Shown: positions 26,565 to 35,516, counted from the stretch's first letter. The stretch: 64,000 nucleotides of DNA from CAYQMF01 sp964418595 (GCA_964418595.1 CAYQMF010000016.1:6850-70849); one strand, 5' to 3'. Numbers and translations: made by a program. The notes: generated by a model from the sequence alone, not told the origin.

Positions 26565-27884
26565 ATGCATTGGCGCTTCGTGCCGTGGCTGCCGCTCCTC
26601 GCCGGCAGCCTTCTCGCCAGCGGTCTTTTCGCGCAGAGCAAGCTCACCTGGGTCAGCGGTCTCGATGCGGCGCTGGCCGATGCGGCGAAGAAGAACACCA
26701 TCGTGGTGATCGCCATCAACATGCCGGGGGAGCGGGGCAGCGACAGCGTGATGCGCGAGCACTACGCCAACGCCCGGCTCGCCGACCTCGCCGAGAACAC
26801 CGTCAACCTCCTCATCCTCGTGGGGCCGGACGGCTCGAAGTCGCCCGACGAGCCGGAGGTGCGCCGCCGCTACCTGAAGGTCCCCGGCGAGACGCCGGTC
26901 GCCGCGCCGCACCACCTCTTCGTCAAGCCGGTCGGCGAAGGCGAACTGCTCAGCGCCATCGCCTATCGCACGACGATCGCGGAGCTGGAATGGGCCTGGG
27001 TCGACGCGCTGCGCAAGGTGCGCCCGGACTTCGCGTGGAAGCTCGACACCAATGCGCACTCGCCGCGGCGGCTGCTCTACGGCGAGGCGCGGGGCTCGGA
27101 GACGGAGGCGCCACCGAGCAAGGCCGAGGTGGACGCCGCACTCAAGGAACTGAAGGGCAGCCGGCGCGGCGGACGCGGCGCGGGGCTGCTCGAGAGCTTC
27201 GGCGTGCTGGTCCGCAGCGAGGATCCCGCGGCGATCGACTTCGTGAAGGCCACGCTGCGCTCGCTGAACGGCAGTCGCACGGCCCAGGCCCTCAACGCCA
27301 TCGCCGACGGCTCGCCGCCCGCGTGGTACGTCGTGCCGCTCGACTACGTCGATCACCGCGACGCCGAGCAACGCACGGCCGCGGCCGACTGCCTCGGCGA
27401 ACTCGGCAACGCCAAGGCGCTGCCCGCTCTCCAGAAGCAGTGGCGCGTGGAGAAGGAGCCGGAGACGCGCAAGGCGCTGCTGCGCGCGATGGTGGGCTGT
27501 GGGCCCGCCGACAAGACCACGGCGAGCGCGGTCAAGAGCGTGGTCGAGGATCGCAAGCAGCCGGCCGACCTGCGCAAGCTGGCCGTGGCGGCGGCGTCGG
27601 CCCTCGCCGACAAGAAGGTGGTGGAACACGTCGTGACCCGCGGCCTCGACGACGACGATGCCGGCATCCGCGGCGCCGCGGCCTACGTGGTGGGCGCGCG
27701 GCGCGACGCGAGCCTGCGCACGCACGTGCGCGCGGCACTCGAAACCGAGAAGGAACCCGCGCAGCGCACGCTGCTCGAGGCGGCCGACAAGGCCGTCGAC
27801 GGCGGGCCGCTCACCGCGTTTGCGGCCATCGAGCGCGAGCTGGAGGGCAAGCCGGAGCGCGGGCGGCGCGGTCGCGACCGCTGA
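26565..27884 (+). CDS. Exported thioredoxin-fold plus HEAT-repeat protein
   Basis: This is a 439-residue protein. The ATG at 26565 begins a signal peptide (MHWRFVPWLPLLAGSLLASG). Residues about 25-150 look like a thioredoxin-like domain: WVSGLDAALADAAKKNTIVV, then strand VVIAINMPGERGSD where a CxxC would normally sit, but no cysteine is present, so it is not a redox enzyme. Residues about 225-425 are HEAT-like repeats (AADCLGELGNAKALPALQKQ, RGAAAYVVGARRDASLRTHV). The tail is Arg/Gly-rich. It ends 32 bp before the selenoprotein candidate at 27917, which also has a thioredoxin-like domain and an export signal. The two may act together, this one as a non-catalytic partner or scaffold. Confidence 0.7.
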   Translation: MHWRFVPWLPLLAGSLLASGLFAQSKLTWVSGLDAALADAAKKNTIVVIAINMPGERGSDSVMREHYANARLADLAENTVNLLILVGPDGSKSPDEPEVRRRYLKVPGETPVAAPHHLFVKPVGEGELLSAIAYRTTIAELEWAWVDALRKVRPDFAWKLDTNAHSPRRLLYGEARGSETEAPPSKAEVDAALKELKGSRRGGRGAGLLESFGVLVRSEDPAAIDFVKATLRSLNGSRTAQALNAIADGSPPAWYVVPLDYVDHRDAEQRTAAADCLGELGNAKALPALQKQWRVEKEPETRKALLRAMVGCGPADKTTASAVKSVVEDRKQPADLRKLAVAAASALADKKVVEHVVTRGLDDDDAGIRGAAAYVVGARRDASLRTHVRAALETEKEPAQRTLLEAADKAVDGGPLTAFAAIERELEGKPERGRRGRDR

Positions 27885-27916
27885 CGACGGCACCAGCCGC
27901 CCGTAGAATGCCTCGC

Positions 27917-29176
27917 ATGTGGAAGCAGACCCTCGGGCTGATCGCGGTGCTGGCGATGGAAGCGCCAGCGCAAGTCGCGAGCGCGGCGGCGGACGCGGTC
28001 TTCCCCGTGCTCGACGACTCGACCTTCGATGGGCATTGGCAGCACGTCGTGCCCACCGCGGCCGAACTCGAGTGGCGACGCATCCCGTGGCTGGCGCAGC
28101 TCGCGGACGGTGTCGTTGCGGCGCAGCAGAGCGATCGGCCCATCCTGCTGTGGGCGATGAACGGCCACCCGCTCGCCTGCACTTGAAACAACGGTGTCGC
28201 GACCAGGCGGTCGGTCTGGTCGGATCGCACCGTGCAGGAGGAGATGGCGAAGTTCGTCGCGGTGGCCGACGAGGTCAGCCGGCTGCAGCGCGACAGCGAG
28301 CCCGACTGCCGCTTCTTCCAGGGCTTCTGCGAGAAGGGTCACTACGGCGGGCGCACGAAGCCATCGAACACGCGACAGGGCATCTACGCGGTCACGGCGA
28401 CCGGCGAGTTCCTCGCCTCGATCAACACCCGCGATGCGAAGGCGGTGGTGAAAATGCTGCGCGACGCGCAGGCGAAGTTCGAAGCGATGTCGCGAGCGGT
28501 GCGCAGCGGCGATCGTCCGGCGCTCGAGCCGGCCGCGGTGCGCCGCTTCGAGACGCTGCAGCCCGACGACGGGCTCACGCTGCAGGTGTTCACGCGCGAC
28601 TTGCCGCGCGCGAAGACGACCGAGGGATGGCGCGGCGAGGCCTGGAACCAGGATCACGCGTGGCTGCGCCGCGACGAGGCGCTGAGCTGCGTGCCGGCGG
28701 CGAAGGTGGGGGCCGAACAGGCGATGCCGTTGCCCGTGCTGCAGCGGCTCGTGCGCGCGCATCTCGTCGACAACGTGCGTGGCCAGACCTACTCGCACCG
28801 GGTCGAGGACATCGAGACCGCGCGCCTCGTCTTCCAGACCACCGCGGTTCAGGGTGATGAACTCCTGCTGCGCCTCGACGGCGCGGTGCGCATCGACCGG
28901 CGCGGCAGTTGGCCGACGCGCGGCTACGGCCAGGCGAGTCCGCAGCGCCTGGGCTACGACGCCGTGCTGCGCGGTGAGGCGCGGTTCGACCGCCGGCGCG
29001 GCGTGTTCACGAGGTTCCAACTGCTGGCCGTGGGCCTGCGCTGGGGTGCGACCGAGTTCAACGGTCGCCAGGACGACTTCGGCCCCGCGCCGATGGGCGT
29101 GGCGTTCGCGCTGGCGCCCGCGGGCGTGGCCTGTCCGGCGCCGTCGCATCCCTGGGTCTACGACTGGAAGAAGTAG
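27917..29176 (+). CDS. Candidate selenoprotein: exported thioredoxin-like protein with in-frame UGA (Sec90)
   Basis: Reading from ATG 27917 (ATG 27908 is also possible) gives a signal peptide and a thioredoxin-like segment, RPILLWAMNGHPLACT, then TGA at 28184-28186. The same frame continues without another stop for 330 codons to TAG 29174-29176 (NNGVATRRSVWSDRTVQEEM, then FVAVADEVSRLQ). The stop splits one conserved-looking domain exactly at a redox position, C88-T89-U90. A hairpin of bacterial SECIS type follows (28193-28231). The total is 419 residues including Sec. The C-terminal 240 residues are an unassigned domain (LQVFTRDLPRAKT ... SHPWVYDWKK). The role is inferred to be a periplasmic thiol/selenol oxidoreductase. 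Decoding needs SelB, tRNA-Sec, SelA and SelD, none of which is in this window. A nonsense mutation of Cys (TGC to TGA) is the alternative. Confidence 0.75.
28193..28231 (+). promoter_or_regulatory. SECIS-like hairpin immediately 3' of the in-frame UGA
   Basis: A perfect 7-bp upper stem pairs CGACCAG (28200-28206) with CTGGTCG (28216-28222) around a 9-base loop GCGGTCGGT. A lower stem pairs GGTG (28193-28196) with CACC (28228-28231) across an asymmetric internal loop. The loop starts with G, 21 bases after the UGA at 28184-28186. This fits the published bacterial SECIS rules as I know them: apical loop 3-14 nt with a G in the first two positions, about 16-37 nt from the UGA. In GC-rich DNA a 7-bp stem can occur by chance, so the structure supports the selenocysteine call but does not prove it. 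Confidence 0.6.
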
Positions 29177-29284
29177 ATCCGGCCTTCGCGCGCCGGATCG
29201 GGCGTCCGTATGGGGAAACGGTGGAGGCGACCTGGGCCTTCGCCTATGGTCCGCCGCCCTTTTCCGTCTCGCAGTCAGAGCCCG

Positions 29285-31372
29285 ATGCCGAGTCCCCGCC
29301 GTTCCCTTTCGTGGGCCCTTCTCCTCTCCGCCCTGTTCGTCGTCGCGCCTCGCGCCCAGGAGAACCTGGAGCTGGGCAAGATGTGGACCTTCGAGAACCC
29401 GCCGCTCGCGTACCTGGCCAAGGAGTACGGCTTCAAGCCCGACCAGGACTGGCTGGACTCGGTGCGGATGGCGTCGATCCGCTACGGCGACGGTTGCTCC
29501 GCCTCGTTCGTGTCGCCGAAGGGGCTGATCATGACCAACCACCACTGCGCGCGGGAGCACATCGACGCGGTGTCGCCGGAAGGGCAGGACTGGGGGAGCG
29601 ACGGCTACTACGCGACGTCGCTCGAGACGGAGGTGAAGGTCAAAGGCCTCACCGTGCAGCAGCTCATCCGCATGCGCGACGTGACCGCGGCGATGGACGC
29701 CGGCGTGGCCGACGGCGACGACGACAAGACCGTCGACAGCAAGCGTGAGGCGAACCGGCAGAAGCTGCTCGCCGCGGCGCGCAAGGCCGACCCGGACCTC
29801 AAGCCGGAGATCGTCACGCTCTACAACGGCGCGATGTTCCAGCTCTACCAGTACAAGATCTGGGACGACATCCGCCTCGTGTGTGCGCCGCACCTCAAGG
29901 CGGCGTACTTCGGCGGCGATCCCGACAACTTCACGTTCCCTCGCTTCTGCTTCGACTTCACCTTCCTGCGCGCGTGGGTGGACGGCAAGCCGGCCGACAC
30001 CTCGGCGCACTACTTCAAGTGGAGCGCGAGTGGGCCGCAGAACGGCGAACTCGTGTTCACCGTCGGCAACCCGGGTTCGACCGGGCGCCTGCTGACCCTG
30101 GCGCAGCTCGAGCGCATGCGCGACGTGTACTACCCGATCGTCCTCGACGTCGTGGACGGCCTGATCCGCAACCTGCAGGCGCACGCCAAGACCAGCCCGA
30201 AGGCGGAGCAGGAGGTGCGCACGGAGCTGTTCGGCCTCGCCAACACGCAGAAGGCCTTCACCGGCTACCAGGCCGGCCTCCTCGACGTGGCGCGCATGGA
30301 CCGCAAGCGCGCGGCGGAAGCCGCGTTCAAGGCCAAGATCGAAGGCCTGCCGCTCGCCAAGACCCGTTTCGGCAACGCGTGGCAGGCGCTCGCCGACGTC
30401 GCCGCGCGCCAGAAGGTCGTCGAGCCCAAGCGCCGCATGCAGGTGCTGGTGTCGGCGGGGCAGCCTTTGTCGCGCGAGCTGATGGTCGCCGACCTCGTCG
30501 TTCGCGCCGTGCGGACCGACCTCGGCGAGGCGGAACGCAAGGCTGCGGCGGAGCAGGCCCTCGCGCTGGCCGCGGCGCCGGCCGGCGACGACGAGCGGCA
30601 GATGCGCGTGTTCGTCGACCACGTCGAGCGCGCGCAGCGCTGGCTGGCCAAGGACGACCCGTACCTCGCGGTGATGCTGCAGGGCAAGGCGCCGGATGCT
30701 CGCTTCAAGGAGATCCAGGCCAAGACCCAGCTCCGCGATGCGACGTTCGTGAAGCAGCTCCTCGACGGCGGCGCCGAGGCGGTGGCCAAGTCCGCCGACG
30801 TTGCGATCCAGATCGCGAATGCGGTCGCGCCCATGACGCGGCAGAACGCGCGCGACTGGGACGAGCTGCAGGTGCGCGAGCGCGTGCACGGCACGCGCAT
30901 CGGCCAGGCCCTGTTCGCGGCGTACGGCACCAAGGTGAGCCCGGACGCCACGTTCACGCTGCGCTTCTCCGACGGCGTGGTGAAGGGCTACTCGTACAAC
31001 GGCACGGTCGCGCCCTGGAAGACCAGCATGTTCGGTCTGTTCGCGCGCAACGCCGAGTTCGACGGCACGGACCCCTTCGATCTGCCCAAGGTCTTCCTCG
31101 ACCATCGCGACCAGATCGACATGCGCACCGCGCTCAACTTCGTGAGCACCAACGACATCATCGGTGGCAACTCGGGCAGCCCGGTGATCAACACCAGGCG
31201 CGAGGTCGTCGGCCTCATCTTCGACGGCAACATCGAGCAGCTCCCCAACCGCTTCCTGTTCGACGACAAGGTCGAGCGATCGGTGTCGGTGCACACGCAG
31301 GCGATCATCGAGGTGCTGCGCAAGGTCTACGGCGCCGGACCGCTGGCCGACGAACTCGCGGGCGGGAGCTGA
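29285..31372 (+). CDS. S46 family serine peptidase (DPP7/DPP11-like)
   Basis: This is a 695-residue protein. The ATG at 29285 begins a signal peptide (MPSPRRSLSWALLLSALFVV...RAQ). The S46 family layout is clear: LGKMWTFENPPLAYLAKEYG at the start, CSASFVSPKGLIMTNHHC (catalytic His in TNHHC, 84-88), then FTFPRFCFDFTFLRAW, and near the C-terminus NDIIGGNSGSPVINTRREVV with the nucleophile Ser in GGNSGSP. These peptidases remove dipeptides from oligopeptides in the periplasm or at the surface; specificity (DPP7 versus DPP11) depends on a residue I cannot align reliably. It converges with the TrkA-N gene (1 bp between stops). Confidence 0.9.
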   Translation: MPSPRRSLSWALLLSALFVVAPRAQENLELGKMWTFENPPLAYLAKEYGFKPDQDWLDSVRMASIRYGDGCSASFVSPKGLIMTNHHCAREHIDAVSPEGQDWGSDGYYATSLETEVKVKGLTVQQLIRMRDVTAAMDAGVADGDDDKTVDSKREANRQKLLAAARKADPDLKPEIVTLYNGAMFQLYQYKIWDDIRLVCAPHLKAAYFGGDPDNFTFPRFCFDFTFLRAWVDGKPADTSAHYFKWSASGPQNGELVFTVGNPGSTGRLLTLAQLERMRDVYYPIVLDVVDGLIRNLQAHAKTSPKAEQEVRTELFGLANTQKAFTGYQAGLLDVARMDRKRAAEAAFKAKIEGLPLAKTRFGNAWQALADVAARQKVVEPKRRMQVLVSAGQPLSRELMVADLVVRAVRTDLGEAERKAAAEQALALAAAPAGDDERQMRVFVDHVERAQRWLAKDDPYLAVMLQGKAPDARFKEIQAKTQLRDATFVKQLLDGGAEAVAKSADVAIQIANAVAPMTRQNARDWDELQVRERVHGTRIGQALFAAYGTKVSPDATFTLRFSDGVVKGYSYNGTVAPWKTSMFGLFARNAEFDGTDPFDLPKVFLDHRDQIDMRTALNFVSTNDIIGGNSGSPVINTRREVVGLIFDGNIEQLPNRFLFDDKVERSVSVHTQAIIEVLRKVYGAGPLADELAGGS

Positions 31373-31373
31373 G

Positions 31374-32429
31374 TCAGGACGCGTCGGCCCCGCCGCCGTT
31401 CAGCCGCTGCAGCGCGCGCAGGTGCGCCGGGTCCGCCTGCACGATCATCTCGTCGCCGGCCGCCAGCGCGACGTCCGACGGCGGCGTGGGCCGCACCGCC
31501 GCGCCGCGCCGGTGCTCCAGCACGAAGGCGCGGTGCGCGTCGCGGACCTCGCCGACCGTCAGCCCCACCAGACCCGAACCCGGCGCGATCCGCAGGTGCG
31601 CGACGACGATCAACTGGTCGCCGACCCGGAACGAGTTGACGATCGACTCGTCGGACGACGCCGTTGCGAACAGGGGCGCTGCCAGCTCCGTGGTGCTGAA
31701 GGCCAGTTGCAGGTCGAACGCGTCCTTCACCTTGGCAGCGAGTTCCTGGTCGAACATGCGCAGCACGACGCGGATGTCGGCCTTGACCTTGCGTGCGTCG
31801 AGCGCGATCTCGAGGTTGGCGAGGTCGTCGTCGGTGGCGAGGATCACCGACTTGGCATCGACGAGGTTGGTCTTGTCGAAGATGTCGGGCTCGCGGCCGT
31901 TGCCGATGAGCAGGGGAACGCCCTCCTTGCGGGCGTAGCCGAGGTGCTCGCACTGCGGGTTGCGCTCGACGACGATCACCAGCTCGCCGAGTTGCAGGAG
32001 CTGCTGCAGCACGCGCAGGCCGAGCTTGCCGAGCCCGAACAGGACGACGTGGTTCTTCATGGTGTGCGACATGGCGCGAGCCCACTCGCCGCTGGTCTCG
32101 TCGCGGCGCAGGATGTGGTAGCTGAAGCGGATGATGCCGTCGAGGATGACGACCAGCCCGAGCGGCGGCAGCACGAAGTAGAAGACGCGGAGCAGCGTCG
32201 GCTCCGGCAGCGCCTCGATCACGTGCTCCATGAAGATGAGGCAGTACGTGATGTACAGCGCCTCGCCCCAGCTCAGGCGCATGCCGTCGGGCCCGACGTA
32301 GAGATGGTGGAAGGCCGCGGCGCCGCCCAGCAGAATCGTCACCATGCCGAGCAAGACGGGCAGGAACTGCCGGAACGGGCGCCGCAGGTACAGGAGATTG
32401 GCTCTGAGTACTCGGGGCCACGACCGCAT
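31374..32429 (-). CDS. Channel-like membrane protein with TrkA-N (RCK) domains, atypical pore
   Basis: This is a 351-residue protein starting at ATG 32429 (MRSWPRVLRANLLYLRRPF). Residues about 20-45 and 78-102 are TM helices. The segment between, SWGEALYITYCLIFMEHVIE, sits where a pore helix and TVGYGD filter occur in K+ channels, but no GYG-like filter is present. Residues about 122-250 are a TrkA-N Rossmann domain (NHVVLFGLGKLGLRVLQQLL, ILATDDDLANLEIALDARKV), and about 265-345 is a TrkA-C/RCK-C domain (VGLTVGEVRDAHRAFVLEHR). The family position is a two-TM channel with an RCK gating domain, but ion selectivity is doubtful. It is divergent from the lipoprotein gene with a 12-bp gap, so their promoters must overlap neighbouring coding sequence. 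Confidence 0.75.
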   Translation of the reverse strand: MRSWPRVLRANLLYLRRPFRQFLPVLLGMVTILLGGAAAFHHLYVGPDGMRLSWGEALYITYCLIFMEHVIEALPEPTLLRVFYFVLPPLGLVVILDGIIRFSYHILRRDETSGEWARAMSHTMKNHVVLFGLGKLGLRVLQQLLQLGELVIVVERNPQCEHLGYARKEGVPLLIGNGREPDIFDKTNLVDAKSVILATDDDLANLEIALDARKVKADIRVVLRMFDQELAAKVKDAFDLQLAFSTTELAAPLFATASSDESIVNSFRVGDQLIVVAHLRIAPGSGLVGLTVGEVRDAHRAFVLEHRRGAAVRPTPPSDVALAAGDEMIVQADPAHLRALQRLNGGGADAS

Positions 32430-32441
32430 CGCGAGGCGCGG

Positions 32442-33335
32442 ATGGTAGCGGCCGGAGTCGCGTCCCGGCGATGGCTTCTCCTGGGCGCGATCGTCGCGGG
32501 AGTCGGGCCGAGTTGCAGCGGCTTGGGGGCCCGCGAGGAACGCACCCTGCGCGCGGCGCTCCTCGATCCCCTGGGCACCGTCGACGAGCGCGGCGAGGAG
32601 CTGGCGGCGCAGATGGCGCGGGGCGATCGCCCCGGTCCCGGCACGCGGGTCGCCTTCGTCCACCACGCGCTGCGGGCCGGCGTCGCGGTGGACGCGCCGG
32701 GCCTGCTGGCGGCAGAGGCGGCGGCGTTCCCGGGCGCGGGGCGCTTCCTCGCGCGCTACGCCGCGCTCATGAAGGTCGACCTGCCGCCGTCACCCGCGTT
32801 CGAGGCGCCGAGCCGCGTGGTCCTGGTGTTGCCGGCCGTCGACCAGACCCTGCAACCCGCGGCGGTCGCCGATCTGCTCTCGACCTTGGCCCGGCCCCTG
32901 CGGGGCAGCGGCGCGTGGGTCGTGCCGATCGAGGTCGGGTTCGATCTCGTGGCGCGCCTCGGTGGCGAGTTGGTGGCGCTCGGGCGCGGAGTTCCCGCTC
33001 CGGCGCTCGTGCAGCGTCTCGGCGAGGCCCTCGGGCTCGATGCCTGCTTCGCCGTGCAGATCGTGACCTGGCGGGTGCACATGGCCTTCGTCGTCGAGAG
33101 CGTCGACCACGACGTGCGCTACGCGCTGCTCGACGCGACGACCGGAGAGACGCGCTGGCGACGCACCATGGCGGGGACCTACGTCCGGCGTGAGCCGCTG
33201 GTGACGTTCTCGCCGTTCGACGACGACCCGACGTACTTCTACCCGTCGTCGCACGGGCCGGTGTTCGACGACACGTTCGAGTTCGCCGGCGCGCTCAACC
33301 AGGCCGCCCTCGTGCCGCTCACCGCGCACCGTTGA
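32442..33335 (+). CDS. Lipoprotein, GNA1162/DUF799-like
   Basis: This is a 297-residue protein starting at ATG 32442 with a lipobox-like end to the signal peptide (AIVAGVGPSCSG). Residues about 125-260 resemble the GNA1162/DUF799 lipoprotein family: SRVVLVLPAVDQTLQPAAVA, TLARPLRGSGAWVVPIEVGF, GLDACFAVQIVTWRVH, and ALLDATTGETRWRRTMAG. Proteins of that group are outer-membrane-associated and often accompany CsgG-like assembly lipoproteins. The N-terminal 110 residues (LRAALLDPLGTVDERGEELA) are an additional helical region I do not recognise. The last 17 bases overlap the end of the convergent methyltransferase gene. The family call is from motif memory and moderately sure. Confidence 0.6.
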   Translation: MVAAGVASRRWLLLGAIVAGVGPSCSGLGAREERTLRAALLDPLGTVDERGEELAAQMARGDRPGPGTRVAFVHHALRAGVAVDAPGLLAAEAAAFPGAGRFLARYAALMKVDLPPSPAFEAPSRVVLVLPAVDQTLQPAAVADLLSTLARPLRGSGAWVVPIEVGFDLVARLGGELVALGRGVPAPALVQRLGEALGLDACFAVQIVTWRVHMAFVVESVDHDVRYALLDATTGETRWRRTMAGTYVRREPLVTFSPFDDDPTYFYPSSHGPVFDDTFEFAGALNQAALVPLTAHR

Positions 33336-34605
33336 TCCGATCGAGCGCGACGACCACTTCCAGGTGGTGGGTGTGCACGAACATGTCGATCGGTTGCGCT
33401 GCCGTCACCGCATAGCCGTTCGCCTGCAACGCCCCGACGTCGCGGCCGAGCGCGTGCAGGTCGCAGGCCACGTACACGATCCGCTTCGCACCCAGGCGCG
33501 CGACGGCCGCGGCCACGCCGTCGGCGCAGCCGCTGCGCGGCGGGTCCAGGACCACGAGGTCGGGCCGGACCAGGGCGTCGGCTACCCAGGCGCCCACGTC
33601 GCCGGCCAGGAAGCGGACGTTGCCGACGGCCGCTGCCGTGGCCGCTGCGCGCGCGTCTTGTACCGCCGTCGCGTTGCCTTCGACGCCCAGCACATCGCGC
33701 GCGCCGGCGGCGAGGCCGAGCGCCAGCAGGCCGCCGCCGCAATACAGGTCGACGATGCTGCGGTCGAGCTGCGGGCCAGCCAACCTGCGCACGGTGTCCA
33801 GCAGCGCCCGCGCGCCGAACGCCGAGGTCTGGAAGAACGCGTGCGGCGAGATGTGCAGTTCGACGTCGTCGATGACCTCGCGGATCCGCTCCGGTCCGTG
33901 CAGTCTGGTCACCGCCGCGCCGGTGTCGATCGCCACGCACGTCGCGCCGAGGGCAGGGGCGACGCTCGCGAACCCGGGATCCATCCGCGTGGCGGCGATG
34001 AGGACCTGCGTCTCGCCGGTCGACGCGGCGACGCGTGCGGTCACCTGCGTGACCAGCGGCGCCGTGCCCGTCCCTGCACAGGTGGCCCAGGTGCGCGTCG
34101 CGAGCGCGATGGCGCGCGGATCCGCCGCGGGACACTCCACCACGGGCACCAGATCGCGGCTGTTGCGGCGCAGGAACCCGAGCGTGCCGTCGCGGGCGTG
34201 CAGGACGACCGTGGTGCGCTGCGCCCATGGCTCGCGTGGGGCGAGGATGGGGCGCACGACGGCCGGGTCGGCAGCGGTGCGTTCGAGGTGCCGGCGCAAG
34301 CGGGCGACCTTGCCGTCGGTCTGCGTGGCATGCGTCGCGTGCTGGAGGTCGCACCCGCCGCAGGTCCCGAACCACGGGCAGCGTGGCTCGACGCGGGCGG
34401 GCGACGCCGCCAGCACCGCATCGAGGTTCGCGCGCGCGAAGCGCCGCTCCACCGAAGTGATGGTCGCGCGCACCGTCTCGCCGGGCAGCGCCCCGAAGAC
34501 GAAGACCACGAGTTCACCGAGGCGCGCGACCGCGTCGGGCCCGTCGGCGAAGCCGGTGATCTCGAGGGTCACTGGGTCGCCGGGTCGCACGGCGGGCGCC
34601 GTCAT
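33319..34605 (-). CDS. RlmD/RumA-type RNA uracil-C5 methyltransferase
   Basis: This is a 428-residue protein starting at ATG 34605. An N-terminal TRAM domain (residues 5-62, VTLEITGFADGPDAVARLGE) is followed by the 4Fe-4S ligand motif C76xxxxxC82xxC85 (RCPWFGTCGGCDLQHA) and a fourth Cys in VVECPAAD. The methyltransferase domain has FFQTSAFGARALLDTV, the SAM loop IVDLYCGGGLLALGLA, LVVLDPPRSGCADG, and the catalytic Cys in VYVACDLHALGRD. It forms 5-methyluridine in 23S rRNA (or tRNA in related enzymes) using SAM; the Fe-S cluster favours the RumA/RlmD branch. Its ATG overlaps the stop of the EamA gene (ATGA), so it is co-translated with it. Confidence 0.85.
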   Translation of the reverse strand: MTAPAVRPGDPVTLEITGFADGPDAVARLGELVVFVFGALPGETVRATITSVERRFARANLDAVLAASPARVEPRCPWFGTCGGCDLQHATHATQTDGKVARLRRHLERTAADPAVVRPILAPREPWAQRTTVVLHARDGTLGFLRRNSRDLVPVVECPAADPRAIALATRTWATCAGTGTAPLVTQVTARVAASTGETQVLIAATRMDPGFASVAPALGATCVAIDTGAAVTRLHGPERIREVIDDVELHISPHAFFQTSAFGARALLDTVRRLAGPQLDRSIVDLYCGGGLLALGLAAGARDVLGVEGNATAVQDARAAATAAAVGNVRFLAGDVGAWVADALVRPDLVVLDPPRSGCADGVAAAVARLGAKRIVYVACDLHALGRDVGALQANGYAVTAAQPIDMFVHTHHLEVVVALDRINGAR

Positions 34606-35516
34606 CGCACTCCCGGTCCGCGCCGGCGACGCGCGAGCAGCACGCCGGTCACGATGAGTGTTCCGCCGCCGAGCTGGGTGGCGGTGATCGTCTCGTCGAG
34701 GAGCAGGGCGCTCGCGGCGAGCGCGAACACCGGCACGAGGTTGGCATAGACCGCCGCCAGCGACGGCCCCGCGTCCTTGATGGTGCGGTTCCAGAGGATG
34801 TACGCGATCCCCGTCGAGAGGACGCCGGCATACGCGATCCGGCCCCACTGCGCGCCGCCGAGATCCCAGCTCGTCGGCGCGTAGAACCCGAGCAGCAGCC
34901 CATGGAACGGCAGCACGAGGGTCGTCGACCACAGCGCCAGCCGCGTCGGCAGCACGACGCCGACCAGCGGCGTGCTCAGCGTCGTGGTGAGCGCCCAGAG
35001 CAGCGCCGCGGTGAGGACCAGCACGTTGCCCAGGAGGTACTGGCTGCGCAGGTCGATGCCGTGGCTGGCGAACACGATCACCGCGGACCCGATCAGCGTG
35101 ATGACGATCGCCGTCCAGGTTCGGCCGCGCACGCGCTCGATCCGAAACACCGCGGCGAGGAGCGCGGTCCAGACCGGCGACGTGGCGCCGAGGAGCGCGG
35201 CGTTGCCGGCGGTGGTGAGCGACACGCCGGCCACGGACACGCACTGGTTGAGCAGCGACCCGAACAGGCCGATGACGAGGATCCGGCCCCACGGCAGCGG
35301 CCCCTTGCTGCGCGCGTTGGGGAGCAGCCGCAGGCACACCGCGAGCACCGCGGCGGACAACACGAGGCGGGCGGCGTTGAACGCGAACGGGTGCAGGCCG
35401 GCCACGAAGGCAGCCTTCATGACCACGAGGTTCAGGCCCCAGATCGCGGCCACCACCAGAGGGGCGAGCTGCGCGATCCGATGCGAGGGTGGCGCCGGGG
35501 GCGGCGTCGGCGACAT
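34602..35516 (-). CDS. EamA (DMT) family transporter
   Basis: This is a 304-residue protein starting at ATG 35516. It has ten predicted TM helices in two EamA repeats: residues 15-148 (LAPLVVAAIWGLNLVVMKAA ... TWTAIVITLIGSAVIVFA) and 165-298 (VLVLTAALLWALTTTLSTPL ... LGGGTLIVTGVLLARRRRG). Pro and Trp residues typical of drug/metabolite transporters occur (GATSPVWTALL). The family exports metabolites such as amino acids across the inner membrane; the substrate is not readable. Its stop overlaps the ATG of the methyltransferase gene by four bases. The 59-bp gap upstream, to the esterase stop, carries nothing obvious. Confidence 0.85.
   Translation of the reverse strand: MSPTPPPAPPSHRIAQLAPLVVAAIWGLNLVVMKAAFVAGLHPFAFNAARLVLSAAVLAVCLRLLPNARSKGPLPWGRILVIGLFGSLLNQCVSVAGVSLTTAGNAALLGATSPVWTALLAAVFRIERVRGRTWTAIVITLIGSAVIVFASHGIDLRSQYLLGNVLVLTAALLWALTTTLSTPLVGVVLPTRLALWSTTLVLPFHGLLLGFYAPTSWDLGGAQWGRIAYAGVLSTGIAYILWNRTIKDAGPSLAAVYANLVPVFALAASALLLDETITATQLGGGTLIVTGVLLARRRRGPGVR

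Noticed and set aside
27917..28186. Treating the UGA as a simple stop and calling a 90-codon gene plus a separate gene from 28232
   Set aside because: The downstream part begins mid-domain with no ribosome-binding site, continues the same frame, and completes the thioredoxin-like fold. The SECIS-like hairpin lies in the right place. Readthrough as selenocysteine is the simpler reading, though a nonsense mutation is not excluded.
27683..31294. Minus-strand open frame of about 1200 codons
   Set aside because: It is antisense to the selenoprotein and S46 peptidase genes. Its composition (His/Arg/Val/Leu-rich) matches other mirror frames, and no domain is visible.
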